Shown here: positions 17,099 to 25,917 of the stretch, in pieces
How positions within the stretch are numbered: the stretch's first letter is position 1
Layout: each line of letters opens with the position of its first letter
Assembly (NCBI RefSeq): GCF_001644605.1
Contig: NZ_CP011388.1
Span: forward strand, 452,440 to 516,439
DNA length: 64,000 bases
Direction of reading: 5' to 3'
Source: Paenibacillus swuensis
Lineage (GTDB): Bacteria > Bacillota > Bacilli > Paenibacillales > DY6
Notes under the pieces: generated by a model
The model's database searches: none
What the model was told of the DNA's origin: nothing
Seen by the model: only the letters and a program-made list of their open reading frames with translations
Program-made: the position numbers and the translations under genes

Positions 17099-18001
17099 AT
17101 GAAGAATTTGAAGGAGCCGATCTACTACCAAAGTCCGCTGCTCAGCCTGAAAGTATCCTCCTTCGTCGTTTCCCACGGAGAGCAGACAGTAGATCGTCCA
17201 TGGCATTATCATAAAGAATTGGAGTTCATCCTTGTTCGGCAAGGACATCTTGAATGTTTAACGACCGAGCAGGTGTATACCTTGAACCAAGGCGACGTTT
17301 TGCTGCTGGGATCCTCTCAACTTCACCATACTAGAAAGATTGGAGATCAAACCCTGGACCATATCGTGCTTCATATAGATCTTGAATCCTACTACGAGCC
17401 TGCTATGATGATGTATTTCCCGTATTTTTCGGAGCTCCATGCGCCTCTCAGTGTACTCAATTATATTTTCCAGGAAAATCAGCTGGTGAAGGAAGAAATT
17501 TCGCGTACGATCCTACTTATCTATGAAGAAATGCATACCAAAACGATAGGCTATGAAATGGCGGCAAACATGCATGTCCGACAGCTGCTTCTGCTTCTGC
17601 TGAGAAGCGATCATGGCTTAAAGTTGCGCGGATACGACAGGATGGATGCTGCCATCTTCCGCCAGGTTACCGACTTCATTGACGATCATTTGTCCGACAA
17701 AATTGAAATGGAGCGCGTCTGCTCCCTTGTCAATATGAGCTACTCTTATTTCTCCCGCTATTTCAAACAAGCCGTCGGGATGTCTTTCACCGAATTCGTC
17801 AACTTGAAGCGAATCAAAAAAGCCGAACGGCTGCTCGTGACGAAAAAATCCAGCATTACCGAAATCGCCTCCCTGGTAGGTATTGAGAATATGGCGCATT
17901 TCTATAAGCTGTTCAAGCGCTTTAACGGGTGCACGCCCAAGGAGTATATGAATAGATTGAGAACGCGTGGAGGGCTGCCGCAAGTAATAAGCAATTCGTG
18001 A
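17099..18001 (+). CDS. AraC-family transcriptional regulator with cupin sensor domain
   Basis: A 300-residue regulator. The N-terminal cupin-like domain (about 15-150) contains RPWHYHKELEFILVRQGH. The C-terminal AraC domain (about 195-295) has two helix-turn-helix units, ending with GIENMAHFYKLFKRFNGCTPKEY. The start at 17099 has GGAGGG 6 nt upstream; an in-frame ATG 20 codons earlier lacks an RBS. It is divergent from the two Gfo/Idh/MocA genes and probably activates them in response to a sugar. Confidence 0.9.
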   Translation: MKNLKEPIYYQSPLLSLKVSSFVVSHGEQTVDRPWHYHKELEFILVRQGHLECLTTEQVYTLNQGDVLLLGSSQLHHTRKIGDQTLDHIVLHIDLESYYEPAMMMYFPYFSELHAPLSVLNYIFQENQLVKEEISRTILLIYEEMHTKTIGYEMAANMHVRQLLLLLLRSDHGLKLRGYDRMDAAIFRQVTDFIDDHLSDKIEMERVCSLVNMSYSYFSRYFKQAVGMSFTEFVNLKRIKKAERLLVTKKSSITEIASLVGIENMAHFYKLFKRFNGCTPKEYMNRLRTRGGLPQVISNS

Positions 18002-18124
18002 GCAGTTTGGACTATCCGACGCATGCTGCTCCGGTATATGGCAGGGCATCGGGAGGAACGGTTCGAGGAATTAAAGCAAAACCACAAGAGCGATAATCAC
18101 TTTGTGGAAATGCTTAACTTGTAA
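18002..18124 (+). pseudogene. Short open remnant directly after the AraC regulator stop codon
   Basis: The frame of the AraC gene continues after its TGA for 40 codons to TAA at 18122. It encodes a charged helical stretch (HREERFEELKQNHKSDNHF) that resembles the C-terminal end of some protein. It has an internal ATG at 18023 but no good ribosome binding site. It may be the tail of a deleted gene; I do not recognise a family. Confidence 0.25.
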
Positions 18125-18137
18125 ATAATATTTATTT

Positions 18138-18413
18138 CTAAGTAAACTTAAATATATTGGCCAATACAAGTACACCGGCTTCAACGAAGATTAGGGTCAA
18201 AGTACCCGCTATAGTCAAGGTTGATCGTAAAGCCTTTTTCCCGTTCGTGACGTCTCCAAGCCCGATAACACTGAACATAAAGACAATGATGGTGAAACCT
18301 AGTACCAAGTAATGTTGATTAAAAGGCAAAAAAAATTCGCTCACACTAAAGAAAAATAAAACCCAACAAACAAACATAAGTAAAAACGACCATAAGTTTA
18401 TTTTTCTTATCAT
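18138..18413 (-). CDS. Small membrane protein of unknown function
   Basis: A 91-residue protein with three hydrophobic segments (about 6-25, 33-52, 65-88) and a basic N-terminus. I prefer the ATG at 18413, which has GGAAGGGG about 9 nt upstream; a GTG at 18437 would overlap the end of the cell-shape gene. It follows the FtsW/RodA-family gene by 16 nt and is probably co-transcribed. No function can be assigned. Confidence 0.65.
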   Translation of the reverse strand: MIRKINLWSFLLMFVCWVLFFFSVSEFFLPFNQHYLVLGFTIIVFMFSVIGLGDVTNGKKALRSTLTIAGTLTLIFVEAGVLVLANIFKFT

Positions 18414-18429
18414 CCTCTTGCCCCTTCCA

Positions 18430-19581
18430 CTATTCACTTACCTCACCGCTATGCACCCGGATACTCTGGATCAACCCGATACTGATCATATTGATCAACA
18501 GCGAAGTCCCCCCGTAACTGACAAACGGCAGCGTAATTCCCGTCAGCGGCACGAGCCCGATCAGCATCCCGATATTCTCAAAAATCTGATAGATATACAT
18601 CGTAATAATCCCCACCACTATCATCGCGCCAAAATAAGAATCACTGGACAAAGCGACCATGATCATGCGGTAAATTAGGAAAAAATACAAAAAGATCAGC
18701 GTCGCGCTCCCGACAAAACCGAACTCCTCGCCCACCACCACAAAGATCGAGTCCGAGTAAGCATACGGAATGGAGCCCAGTTGCGTGGAGTCCCCTTTCA
18801 GATAACCGTCGCCGAATAGCTGTCCGGAACCGATCGCCTGTATGGCGTTGTCCACATGATACGAATCGCTGGAATCCACCCTCTCCGGAAACAGCAACGT
18901 ATCCACCCGGGTCATCCAATGACCATTTCCATGCGACTCCAAATAGGTATACAGGCTGTCGTGGTAGACGTTGTACAACATCAGGGAAGTTCCCATTACA
19001 GCGGCCAGAAACGCGATCAATACGGCAAAATGAGTCAACTTCATATTCCCGATCCACATCGCTGCCATAAAAATAAAGAAGTAACTTAACGCGTTTCCCA
19101 GATCAGGCTGGAGCACCACTAAGCCGAAGGGGACGATAGCAAGCAACACGATCGGGATAAAATCCGCTAAGAATCGCAGATGTTCTTGATTTCTTTTGGA
19201 AATATAGGCGGCAATGGTTATGATCAGTATGAGTTTAAACAGCTCCGCAGGCTGAAAGCTGAGTCCCCCCGGCAGGGAAAACCATCCTTGCGCGCTGTTA
19301 TATTTGGCACCGATAAAGTAAACCAACACCAGCAAGAGCAGCCCGACCGCGTACGAGATATAATGCACCTTGAGAAAAATTCGAAAATCCACCAGGCCAA
19401 CGAGTACCATAACGGCGAAGGATAAGATGTAGAATTGCAGCATTTTGGAATGCAAGCCTGTGAATTCCTCGGATGCGTTCAATGTGGCGCTATATAAGAT
19501 GCCGTAGCAAATGACGCTAAACCCGATGAGCAATACCACGATCGAATAGTCAAATTTCTTGAGTTTGGATAAGAGAAACAT
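18430..19581 (-). CDS. FtsW/RodA/SpoVE-family protein (SEDS peptidoglycan polymerase)
   Basis: A 383-residue polytopic membrane protein with about ten hydrophobic segments. Family signatures include LQPDLGNALSYFF, the extracellular loop FGDGYLKGDSTQLGSIPYAYSD with VVGEEFGFVG, and the terminal PFVSYGGTSLLINM. SEDS proteins polymerise peptidoglycan glycan strands from lipid II and work with class B penicillin-binding proteins in elongation, division or sporulation. The sequence resembles RodA-type members most, but subfamily assignment by eye is uncertain. The start ATG at 19581 has GAGGTG 6 nt upstream; an earlier start lacks this. Confidence 0.9.
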   Translation of the reverse strand: MFLLSKLKKFDYSIVVLLIGFSVICYGILYSATLNASEEFTGLHSKMLQFYILSFAVMVLVGLVDFRIFLKVHYISYAVGLLLLVLVYFIGAKYNSAQGWFSLPGGLSFQPAELFKLILIITIAAYISKRNQEHLRFLADFIPIVLLAIVPFGLVVLQPDLGNALSYFFIFMAAMWIGNMKLTHFAVLIAFLAAVMGTSLMLYNVYHDSLYTYLESHGNGHWMTRVDTLLFPERVDSSDSYHVDNAIQAIGSGQLFGDGYLKGDSTQLGSIPYAYSDSIFVVVGEEFGFVGSATLIFLYFFLIYRMIMVALSSDSYFGAMIVVGIITMYIYQIFENIGMLIGLVPLTGITLPFVSYGGTSLLINMISIGLIQSIRVHSGEVSE

Positions 19582-19695
19582 GGGATTCACCTCAATTTTG
19601 TTAAACCTCATTAACTATACCAGTTTCCAAATGGTTATAAAATAGGGAGAAAGTAACATCAACCTCATTCAGGACATATGTCCTTCCCCATACCC

Positions 19696-19724
19696 TTGGT
19701 TGTGTCTTTTAATGAAGATATAAC
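19696..19724 (+). promoter_or_regulatory. Promoter of the YdcZ-Crp-YdcZ operon
   Basis: TTGGTT (19696-19701) and TATAAC (19719-19724) are separated by 17 nt, 24 nt before the first YdcZ start codon. Confidence 0.4.
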
Positions 19725-19747
19725 TTTTATACATGAGGTGACCACTA

Positions 19748-20170
19748 ATGAAAGGCATTCTATTCGCATTGATCGGCGGGGCGCTCATCACATTGCAAGG
19801 TGTGGCGAACTCCCGGATCAGTCAAGACATCGGCACCTGGCAGGCAGCGACGCTGACCCAATTCACTGGGTTTATCCTGGCCCTGATTATATTGATGTTT
19901 GCTCGGGACACCAGTTGGAGAAAGCTGAAGAAGGTGAAGCCGTTGTACTTGACGGGCGGCGCTTTGGCGGCCATCATTATTTTCAGCAATGTCACGGCCA
20001 TGCATCATATCGGGGTCACCCTCACGGTAGCCGTCATTCTCATCGCCCAACTGGGCATGACTTTTCTGAGCGACAGCCAAGGCTGGTTCGGTCTGGCGAA
20101 GCAACGGATGAGACTGCCGCAGTTTGTAGGCATCGGGATGATGATCGCGGGCGTGGTGATCTTAAGCTGA
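19748..20170 (+). CDS. YdcZ/DUF606-family small membrane protein (DMT superfamily)
   Basis: A 140-residue protein of four to five transmembrane helices. It has the DUF606 hallmarks GGALITLQGVANSRIS near the N-terminus and ILIAQLGMTFLSDSQGWFG before the last helix. The family belongs to the drug/metabolite transporter superfamily and is half the size of standard members, so it likely works as a dimer. Start ATG follows GAGGTG. A second family member (20928-21413) lies in the same operon, with a Crp/Fnr regulator between; the two halves may form a heterodimeric exporter. Confidence 0.88.
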   Translation: MKGILFALIGGALITLQGVANSRISQDIGTWQAATLTQFTGFILALIILMFARDTSWRKLKKVKPLYLTGGALAAIIIFSNVTAMHHIGVTLTVAVILIAQLGMTFLSDSQGWFGLAKQRMRLPQFVGIGMMIAGVVILS

Positions 20171-20199
20171 CAGGCAGGAAGCAGGAGGTATCGCACCAC

Positions 20200-20898
20200 A
20201 TGAAAGCACTAAACGATCCGGTTCAACTTCAACATTATCTGCAACTGCATCGCATCGAGTCTATATTTAATGAGGGAATTCAGCCTTATTTGTCCCTGTA
20301 CTCTTATGACCGTGGAGAAACCATCTGTGCCCAAAGCGAACCTTCCCACCGCCTCTATGTGCTAGTGAAAGGGAAACTGAAAATTTATACGACTTCAGCC
20401 GAAGGCAAGACCCTCATTCTCTCGTTCAAAACCCCGCTGGAAGTCATCGGAGACATCGAATATGTGCAGAATATTAACACCATCAACACCGTGGAGGCCG
20501 TTTCGCCGGTCCATATGATCGGGGTTCCTTATAGCATCCTAAGGCAATATGCCGGTGATTATGCGCCTTTTCTGCAATTCCTGCTGGATATCATCACACG
20601 CAAATTTCACAAGAAGTCCAATTCATCAAATTTCAACTTAATGTATCCGGTGGAAGTGCGGTTGGCAAGTTACTTACTGTCTGTGATTTATGACGAACAG
20701 GATGGCGCGCAGAACGGCCGCTTGAGCACATCAAACCTGACGGACGTCGCGAATTTAATCGGAACCAGCTACCGCCATCTAAACCGGGTCATTCACCAAT
20801 TCCGAATCGATGGGCTTATAAATCGAAGCAAAGGATTCATTGTAATCACCCATAAAGAAGCTTTGGAAGCACTGGCGAACCGCAATATTTACGAATAA
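20200..20898 (+). CDS. Crp/Fnr-family transcriptional regulator (YeiL-like)
   Basis: A 232-residue regulator. The N-terminal cyclic-nucleotide-binding fold (about 20-135) has RGETICAQSEPSHRLYVLVKGKLKIY and LEVIGDIE. The C-terminal winged helix (about 150-225) has LTDVANLIGTSYRHLNRVIHQF. Start ATG at 20200 follows AGGAGG by 11 nt; longer upstream reading in this frame overlaps the YdcZ gene and is not coding. It sits between two YdcZ genes and probably regulates them. The sensed ligand is unknown; there is no obvious iron-sulfur Cys cluster at the N-terminus. Confidence 0.88.
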   Translation: MKALNDPVQLQHYLQLHRIESIFNEGIQPYLSLYSYDRGETICAQSEPSHRLYVLVKGKLKIYTTSAEGKTLILSFKTPLEVIGDIEYVQNINTINTVEAVSPVHMIGVPYSILRQYAGDYAPFLQFLLDIITRKFHKKSNSSNFNLMYPVEVRLASYLLSVIYDEQDGAQNGRLSTSNLTDVANLIGTSYRHLNRVIHQFRIDGLINRSKGFIVITHKEALEALANRNIYE

Positions 20899-20927
20899 TA
20901 ATTCACCCTTAGGAGTGTGTACACCAT

Positions 20928-21413
20928 ATGATACTTGGATTACTGCTGGCAATACTCGCGGGAACTCTGGTCAGTCTGCAAAACATCTTCAACAGTAAAG
21001 TTAACGAACACGCTGCGTCTTCGACAACAACGACTTTAGTTCTTGGGATGGGGTTTGCGGCTTCGATGACGCTTGGGCTGTTTTTTGAAGGAGGACAACT
21101 CTTTCACTTCCACAATATGCAAACTTGGTACTGGTTCAGCGGCATCATCGGGGTAGGCATCGTCACGTGCATCGTGCGGGGGATTCGGCTGCTCGGTCCG
21201 ACCTATGCGATCTCCATCATTCTGATGTCTCAGCTGGGATTCGCTCTGTTGTGGGATTCTCAGGGGTGGTTGGGCGTGGAACAGGTTCCTTTTACCTCGA
21301 GACAGTTGATTGGCGTGTTGGTGATTGTTGGGGGTATTCTGGTGTTCAAAATGACGGAAGGCCGTGGAGACGAGCAACAGGTTAAGGGCTCGGCCGTGGA
21401 GAGTACGTTATAA
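20928..21413 (+). CDS. YdcZ/DUF606-family small membrane protein (DMT superfamily), second copy
   Basis: A 161-residue paralogue of the 19748-20170 product. It has four to five hydrophobic segments, LAGTLVSLQNIFNSKVNEHA at the N-terminus and ILMSQLGFALLWDSQGWLG before the last helix. It ends in a hydrophilic tail of about 20 residues. Start ATG follows GGAGTG. Pairing with the upstream copy suggests an obligate two-subunit transporter, as in paired small multidrug resistance proteins (inference). Confidence 0.86.
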   Translation: MILGLLLAILAGTLVSLQNIFNSKVNEHAASSTTTTLVLGMGFAASMTLGLFFEGGQLFHFHNMQTWYWFSGIIGVGIVTCIVRGIRLLGPTYAISIILMSQLGFALLWDSQGWLGVEQVPFTSRQLIGVLVIVGGILVFKMTEGRGDEQQVKGSAVESTL

Positions 21414-21427
21414 ATTTCGCTCATATA

Positions 21428-21805
21428 CTACTTTCTCTTACGTTTGCTTAGAGCTTTCTCCACGTTTTCTCCCACGCGAAATTCAACAATTCTTCGAACT
21501 AACTCATAGGGCATCGGCTGATCTAATGGAAATTGCACAGAGCCTTTGGCCCCTTTATACTTCGACAACTCCTTCTGAAACGCCGCGATCCCGCTCGGGG
21601 CCGGATAAAACCCGATATGATTTTTATATCCCGCAAAATGGACCAGATTCCCGTGTAAATCAAACGTAGGCATTTGATAATTAATTCTCTCTGCAGCTTC
21701 GGGTGCGGCTTCTTGAATGGTTGTTCTAAGCTGTTGCAGGATGGTTTGGACCTCTGCCGGGAACGTTGAGATGTATTGGTCAATGCTGGTATAATTGGTC
21801 GGCAT
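21428..21805 (-). CDS. DUF1801 (YdhG-like) protein
   Basis: A 125-residue cytosolic protein matching the DUF1801 pattern: ID-YI-TFPAEVQ at the start, then [33 protein letters not shown] in the middle, split by variable residues, then a basic end KRKRK. Function of the family is not established. Start ATG follows GAGGGG. It is transcribed convergently to the YdcZ operon. Confidence 0.85.
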   Translation of the reverse strand: MPTNYTSIDQYISTFPAEVQTILQQLRTTIQEAAPEAAERINYQMPTFDLHGNLVHFAGYKNHIGFYPAPSGIAAFQKELSKYKGAKGSVQFPLDQPMPYELVRRIVEFRVGENVEKALSKRKRK

Positions 21806-21860
21806 GAACTAAATCCCCTCTCGGTTATTGTACTGTCAATTATAGTGCTGACATCCTTCA

Positions 21861-21888
21861 TTGTACCCATCTGCAGCCTATTTACAAT
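21861..21888 (+). promoter_or_regulatory. Promoter of the GH36-like gene
   Basis: TTGTAC (21861-21866) and TACAAT (21883-21888) are separated by 16 nt. The predicted transcript starts near 21895, leaving about 54 nt before the proposed CTG start at 21949. Confidence 0.5.
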
Positions 21889-21948
21889 GCTTGGTATTTT
21901 AAATAACATAAAGAGGTTGCACTTACATAGAGAAGGAGATGAATCGCT

Positions 21949-24015
21949 CTGAACACGTATACGAATCATTTAGAAGATTGCTATGTCTCGCTGGAAGGTA
22001 ATGAATTGCGAATCGGAAACAATTCCATCGAAAGAATCTGGAATGTATCCGATGGGATTCCTACTGTTGTCTCTCTCAAGAATAAAACCACGAATAAGGA
22101 ATGGTTTACAACCGAGGAAACCCATGATTGGTTATCCAACATGAGTAAGAAATATGCCTTCTTTCATTCCTCTTTCATCAACGGGGACAAGTTAAGCCTG
22201 ACGGTAGACGCGAATCCGGATGACGATTACGGCATTGCCAAGAAGTATCTGAGAGTACAGGTAAGCCTTGAATATAAGGATTGCACAATCAACTGGATTC
22301 ATATGATATATCCTGAACTCCCCATCTTAAGATCCTTTATTAACGTAATCCTCAGGGATGACGCCGTGCTGCACAAAACCGAAAAGTCAGAGGATTCACC
22401 GGTCCGAAGGGCTTACTTTAACGAGCTCACGGACGATTATCAGGATAGTTACCCTCTAGAGCCAAGACACTGCGGATGGAAGAGCGTTGAATTCAACGAC
22501 GTGACCGATGATTTCGATAACTTACTACATACCCAGCATGGACTGTTCTCCAGACGAGAGCATCGGTTTGTGAAAGGAAACCTTCTTTTTGTACAAGATC
22601 ACCTATCTAAAGAAGGACTGACCTTGATTAAAGAGGGACCCACACCGATGGATTATCTCGGAGGCTTGGAGAGTGATTTCTTCATTAAAGGAATCAACGT
22701 GTTTACCGCGGGATGGAGTTTTGACAAGAACGACTTAAATACCCACAGAACATTAAGCACCTACGGCAGCACCGTATTGTTGTGGAGCGGAGATGAAGAA
22801 CAGGCTCTGGCTTCGCTTAATCAATATCATAATGCCATTCATATATTTAACCCTGATAAAGACGCCTTCATTATGTCGAATACCTGGGGCGACCAGTCAT
22901 CGGACGGCAGACTCAGCGAGAAATTCCTTCTGGACGAGCTTGAGGTGGCGCAAAGAACCGGAGTTACGTTCTATCAGATCGATGACGGCTGGCAAAATGG
23001 GACCTCCGCCAACTCGGTTCTTCCCGGCGGCGCTTGGGGAATGGGCTATTATAAACATAATCCCGACTTCTGGGAGGTGAATACCCGGAGGTTCCCTAAC
23101 GGACTCGAGCCAATCATTGCCTCCGCTAACGATAAAGGAATTAAGATGGGACTATGGTTCTCTCCGGACTCCATTAATGATTTTGAGAATTGGGAGAAAG
23201 ACAGTGACGTACTCATTCATCTGCACAAACAATATGGAATCGCCGCCTTTAAGATGGACGGAATTGAGTTTACATCCAAAGCGGCTGAGGAGAATCTTAC
23301 GAAGTTATTAAGGAGAGTTCTCCAATTCACGGATAGCAAAGTATTCTTCAATATGGATGTAACAGCCGGTATTCGAAGCGGTTATTACGGACAGCTACAG
23401 TATGGCTCTCTGTTCCTGGAGAACAGGTTTACAGGTAATTTCGGCAGCTGGCCTAACTATTTCCCACACTGTACTTTGAGGAATATCTGGATGCTGTCCC
23501 GTTATTATCCTTCCTATCGTTTACAAGCTGAATTCCTGAATGTGAAGAGAAATGTAGAGTTATATCAAGGAGATGTCCTTGCGCCTTCCGCTTGCGGACT
23601 TGAGTACGCATTTGCGATCACGATGTTCGCCAATCCCCTTGCGTGGATGGAACAGACGGGGCTTGACGAGGAGTCTGTCGCTACTCTAGAGCGGATCATA
23701 CCTGCATACAGAGAAGTCCAAAGCGATATTCTGGCTGGACATGTCCTGCCGATCGGCGACGAGCCCAATGGCACCACATGGACAGGCTTCCAATCCGCCT
23801 CTACGGATCACTCCGGATATATTCTTGTGATTAAAGAATACAATACGGACGCAGCACAGCGTTATAAACTGTGGAATTTGAAGGATGCGACATTGCGCTT
23901 GGAGCGTATTCTGGGGTCAGGAACACAAGAGAAAGTCGAAGTAGATTCGGCCGGTCATGCCGCTTTCCAGCTGGATGGATCGTTTCAATATGCTTTATAC
24001 AGGTATTCCTGCTAA
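21949..24015 (+). CDS. GH36-like glycoside hydrolase (alpha-galactosidase family), probable CTG start
   Basis: A 688-residue cytosolic enzyme without signal peptide. The catalytic barrel has YQIDDGWQNG, then FKMDGIEF, where D437 is the likely nucleophile of this clan (GH-D). The N-terminal domain (residues 1-280) is the usual beta-sandwich of GH36. Coding similarity appears to extend upstream of the first in-frame TTG (22006) to a CTG at 21949, which has AAGGAG 10 nt upstream; the in-frame TGA at 21940 bars further extension. The TTG, with GGAAGG 7 nt upstream, remains possible. The acid/base residue is not obvious by eye. The specificity could be alpha-galactoside or a related sugar. Confidence 0.8.
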   Translation: MNTYTNHLEDCYVSLEGNELRIGNNSIERIWNVSDGIPTVVSLKNKTTNKEWFTTEETHDWLSNMSKKYAFFHSSFINGDKLSLTVDANPDDDYGIAKKYLRVQVSLEYKDCTINWIHMIYPELPILRSFINVILRDDAVLHKTEKSEDSPVRRAYFNELTDDYQDSYPLEPRHCGWKSVEFNDVTDDFDNLLHTQHGLFSRREHRFVKGNLLFVQDHLSKEGLTLIKEGPTPMDYLGGLESDFFIKGINVFTAGWSFDKNDLNTHRTLSTYGSTVLLWSGDEEQALASLNQYHNAIHIFNPDKDAFIMSNTWGDQSSDGRLSEKFLLDELEVAQRTGVTFYQIDDGWQNGTSANSVLPGGAWGMGYYKHNPDFWEVNTRRFPNGLEPIIASANDKGIKMGLWFSPDSINDFENWEKDSDVLIHLHKQYGIAAFKMDGIEFTSKAAEENLTKLLRRVLQFTDSKVFFNMDVTAGIRSGYYGQLQYGSLFLENRFTGNFGSWPNYFPHCTLRNIWMLSRYYPSYRLQAEFLNVKRNVELYQGDVLAPSACGLEYAFAITMFANPLAWMEQTGLDEESVATLERIIPAYREVQSDILAGHVLPIGDEPNGTTWTGFQSASTDHSGYILVIKEYNTDAAQRYKLWNLKDATLRLERILGSGTQEKVEVDSAGHAAFQLDGSFQYALYRYSC

Positions 24016-24036
24016 CAACTATGACCAAAAAAAAGG

Positions 24037-24078
24037 AAGCAGAGCATTTCGAGATAACCTCGAACGCTCTGCTTTTTT
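24037..24078. terminator. Bidirectional terminator between GH36-like and beta-amylase genes
   Basis: AAGCAGAGC (24037-24045) pairs with GCTCTGCTT (24066-24074), with T-runs on both strands. It serves the two convergent genes. Confidence 0.85.
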
Positions 24079-24081
24079 AGT

Positions 24082-25791
24082 TTACCAAGTCCAGTTCGCT
24101 GCTGATGCAGAGGAAGTATTCACGCCGTTATTGCTTCCGCTCTCCCAAGTAATCGTGCCGCCGGAGCTGCGTTTAACCGCTTTGAACTCATAATTTCGGT
24201 TGTTGTGTACCTGGATGGTTACGCGATATTGACCGGCTGTGCCTGTACTTGTCATCTGGGTCATATAAGGCGTAACGGGCTGCCATTTCCCTAATTCCCA
24301 GCCTAGACTATCTGTACAACCGGAGCAGTTGCCTCCCGAAATATATACCTCATCCCCTGAAGTAATCGGTACACCTGACACCGTGAAAGTAATCGCTTTA
24401 GGCGTTAACACGATCCGAGGCTTAATGAGCCCCATGTCGCTGGTCGCCCCTCCTGTACTGTTCACAAAAGTATCCATCCGCAGATGTGTGTAGCCTTTGA
24501 AATTACGGTTAAATAAATGCTCTGCCACTTGCTCGTATTTCCCTGTATCACCTGAGAAAGCTAGTGCGTTTTCGCCAAAAATATTGACACCCTTAGCTTT
24601 AGCGATATCCGCTACTTTAATCACAAGATCTTTAGCATAGCTATAGACCGGAGATCCGGTACTATTCTGTGATTCCAGACAGGTAAAGGTTAAATCTGCA
24701 TTTCTATCCTTGAACTTTTGAAGAATCTGATCATAATTGTAGTAGCCTGCGGGTTGCTCCGCGGAATGCAGCATAGTGTTTCCGGATACTTCAGCACCTT
24801 TCCAGTGGACACCGGCAACTTTAGCTCCAATGCGAACACCAAAGGCATCCAGCTTCGTATGCGCCTTGGTCATAAACGTGTCGAAGTGAGCCAAGAGCTC
24901 GCCCTGATACCAATTCAAGTAGTCTTTGCCGTATTGGGAAGTTACCCCGTTCCCTGTCCAGAAGGTATTTCCGTCGGTAGGAGGTGAAACTTGATTCCAA
25001 TTCGTCAAGCTGGATCCCCAGCGCGTATTTAACGTCGCCAGATTACTACCCGTTAAGGCTTGCATGCTTGCGATAAAATCATTTTTGGCCGGTGTGGAGA
25101 AGGATTGCCAGCATCCGCGATTCGGATAACCGCAGCCGCTGTCATGACTGTTGTAGGAAGGATAACGCAATTCGCCGGCGGGACCCATGCTGATGTAAAT
25201 TTTCTCAATGATGCTTCCATAGCTTGTAAGGAAGTTGTCTTTAAAGGATTGCATCGCTTCTTCATATTGCGTGTATGCGCCTGAATACCAGATGGATAAA
25301 TATTCATTGCTGTAGTTGCCTTGCTCACTCTTGAACTTACGGTCATCCGCGGTGCCGCCGGACCATACCCAGGATGGAAGAGGAATGTTACAATCATCCC
25401 CGACATTGCCCCCGCATTGATGAAAAGAAAGAATAGGAATCCATTTCATTCCCGCTTCCTGAACCGTTTGAGCGAGCTTCAAATAATTCGCATTCGTATC
25501 ATTCCATACGAAACCGTTATTGGTTGGCTCGAATTTACCCCACCACACATCGGTCGTTACCGCGGCAAAGCCGTTATTTTTCAGTGTGATGAGTTGATTC
25601 TTGAAGTTGTTCCAGTCTGTTGTGGTGGTTGGGAGATTAAGCGGAGCCATGACGAATGTTTTGTAGCCTGCATTCATGCTGGCGGAGGCCGTTGGCTGAG
25701 GAACCGTGATGATCAGTGTAAACATAAGCAGGATGGCCAAGCTGACGGGCATAAAGCGTTTCAAAGCTTGGTTCTTCAACCATGGTTTCAT
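24082..25791 (-). CDS. Secreted beta-amylase (GH14) with C-terminal CBM20-like starch-binding domain
   Basis: A 569-residue exported enzyme. The signal peptide ends near ASA. The GH14 barrel (about 40-455) begins MAPLNLP and has VTTDVWWGKFEP, FHQCGGNVGDDCNIPLP, the catalytic acid in GPAGELRYPSY (E207) and the catalytic base in GENALAF (E407). The 200-residue separation matches bacterial beta-amylases. Residues 465-569 form a CBM20-like domain (VYISGGN, LGKWQP, YEFKAVKR). It releases maltose from the non-reducing ends of starch. Start ATG follows GAGGG. The promoter at 25847-25876 has a cre-like element. Confidence 0.92.
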   Translation of the reverse strand: MKPWLKNQALKRFMPVSLAILLMFTLIITVPQPTASASMNAGYKTFVMAPLNLPTTTTDWNNFKNQLITLKNNGFAAVTTDVWWGKFEPTNNGFVWNDTNANYLKLAQTVQEAGMKWIPILSFHQCGGNVGDDCNIPLPSWVWSGGTADDRKFKSEQGNYSNEYLSIWYSGAYTQYEEAMQSFKDNFLTSYGSIIEKIYISMGPAGELRYPSYNSHDSGCGYPNRGCWQSFSTPAKNDFIASMQALTGSNLATLNTRWGSSLTNWNQVSPPTDGNTFWTGNGVTSQYGKDYLNWYQGELLAHFDTFMTKAHTKLDAFGVRIGAKVAGVHWKGAEVSGNTMLHSAEQPAGYYNYDQILQKFKDRNADLTFTCLESQNSTGSPVYSYAKDLVIKVADIAKAKGVNIFGENALAFSGDTGKYEQVAEHLFNRNFKGYTHLRMDTFVNSTGGATSDMGLIKPRIVLTPKAITFTVSGVPITSGDEVYISGGNCSGCTDSLGWELGKWQPVTPYMTQMTSTGTAGQYRVTIQVHNNRNYEFKAVKRSSGGTITWESGSNNGVNTSSASAANWTW

Positions 25792-25817
25792 AAAAAAAAT
25801 CCCTCACTTCGCAATAG

Positions 25818-25838
25818 TGTAAGTACTTATGTAAGCAC
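25818..25838 (-). repeat. Direct repeat in the beta-amylase promoter-proximal leader
   Basis: On the plus strand TGTAAGTAC (25818-25826) and TGTAAGCAC (25830-25838) repeat with a 12-bp period just downstream of the predicted transcription start. The position suits a repressor or activator site; the protein is unknown. Confidence 0.35.
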
Positions 25839-25846
25839 TTTCATCC

Positions 25847-25876
25847 ATTATAAGGAAGGAGAGATAACGGTGTCAG
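25847..25876 (-). promoter_or_regulatory. Beta-amylase promoter with overlapping cre-like site
   Basis: On the minus strand CTGACA (25871-25876) and TATAAT (25847-25852) are 18 nt apart. The plus-strand sequence AGATAACGGTGTCA (25862-25875) matches the CcpA cre consensus at all but two positions and overlaps the -35 box, which would fit catabolite repression of a starch enzyme. Confidence 0.55.
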
Positions 25877-25917
25877 TGTACATTATTGATGCAATGGTCG
25901 TAGTAAATTAGCTACTC

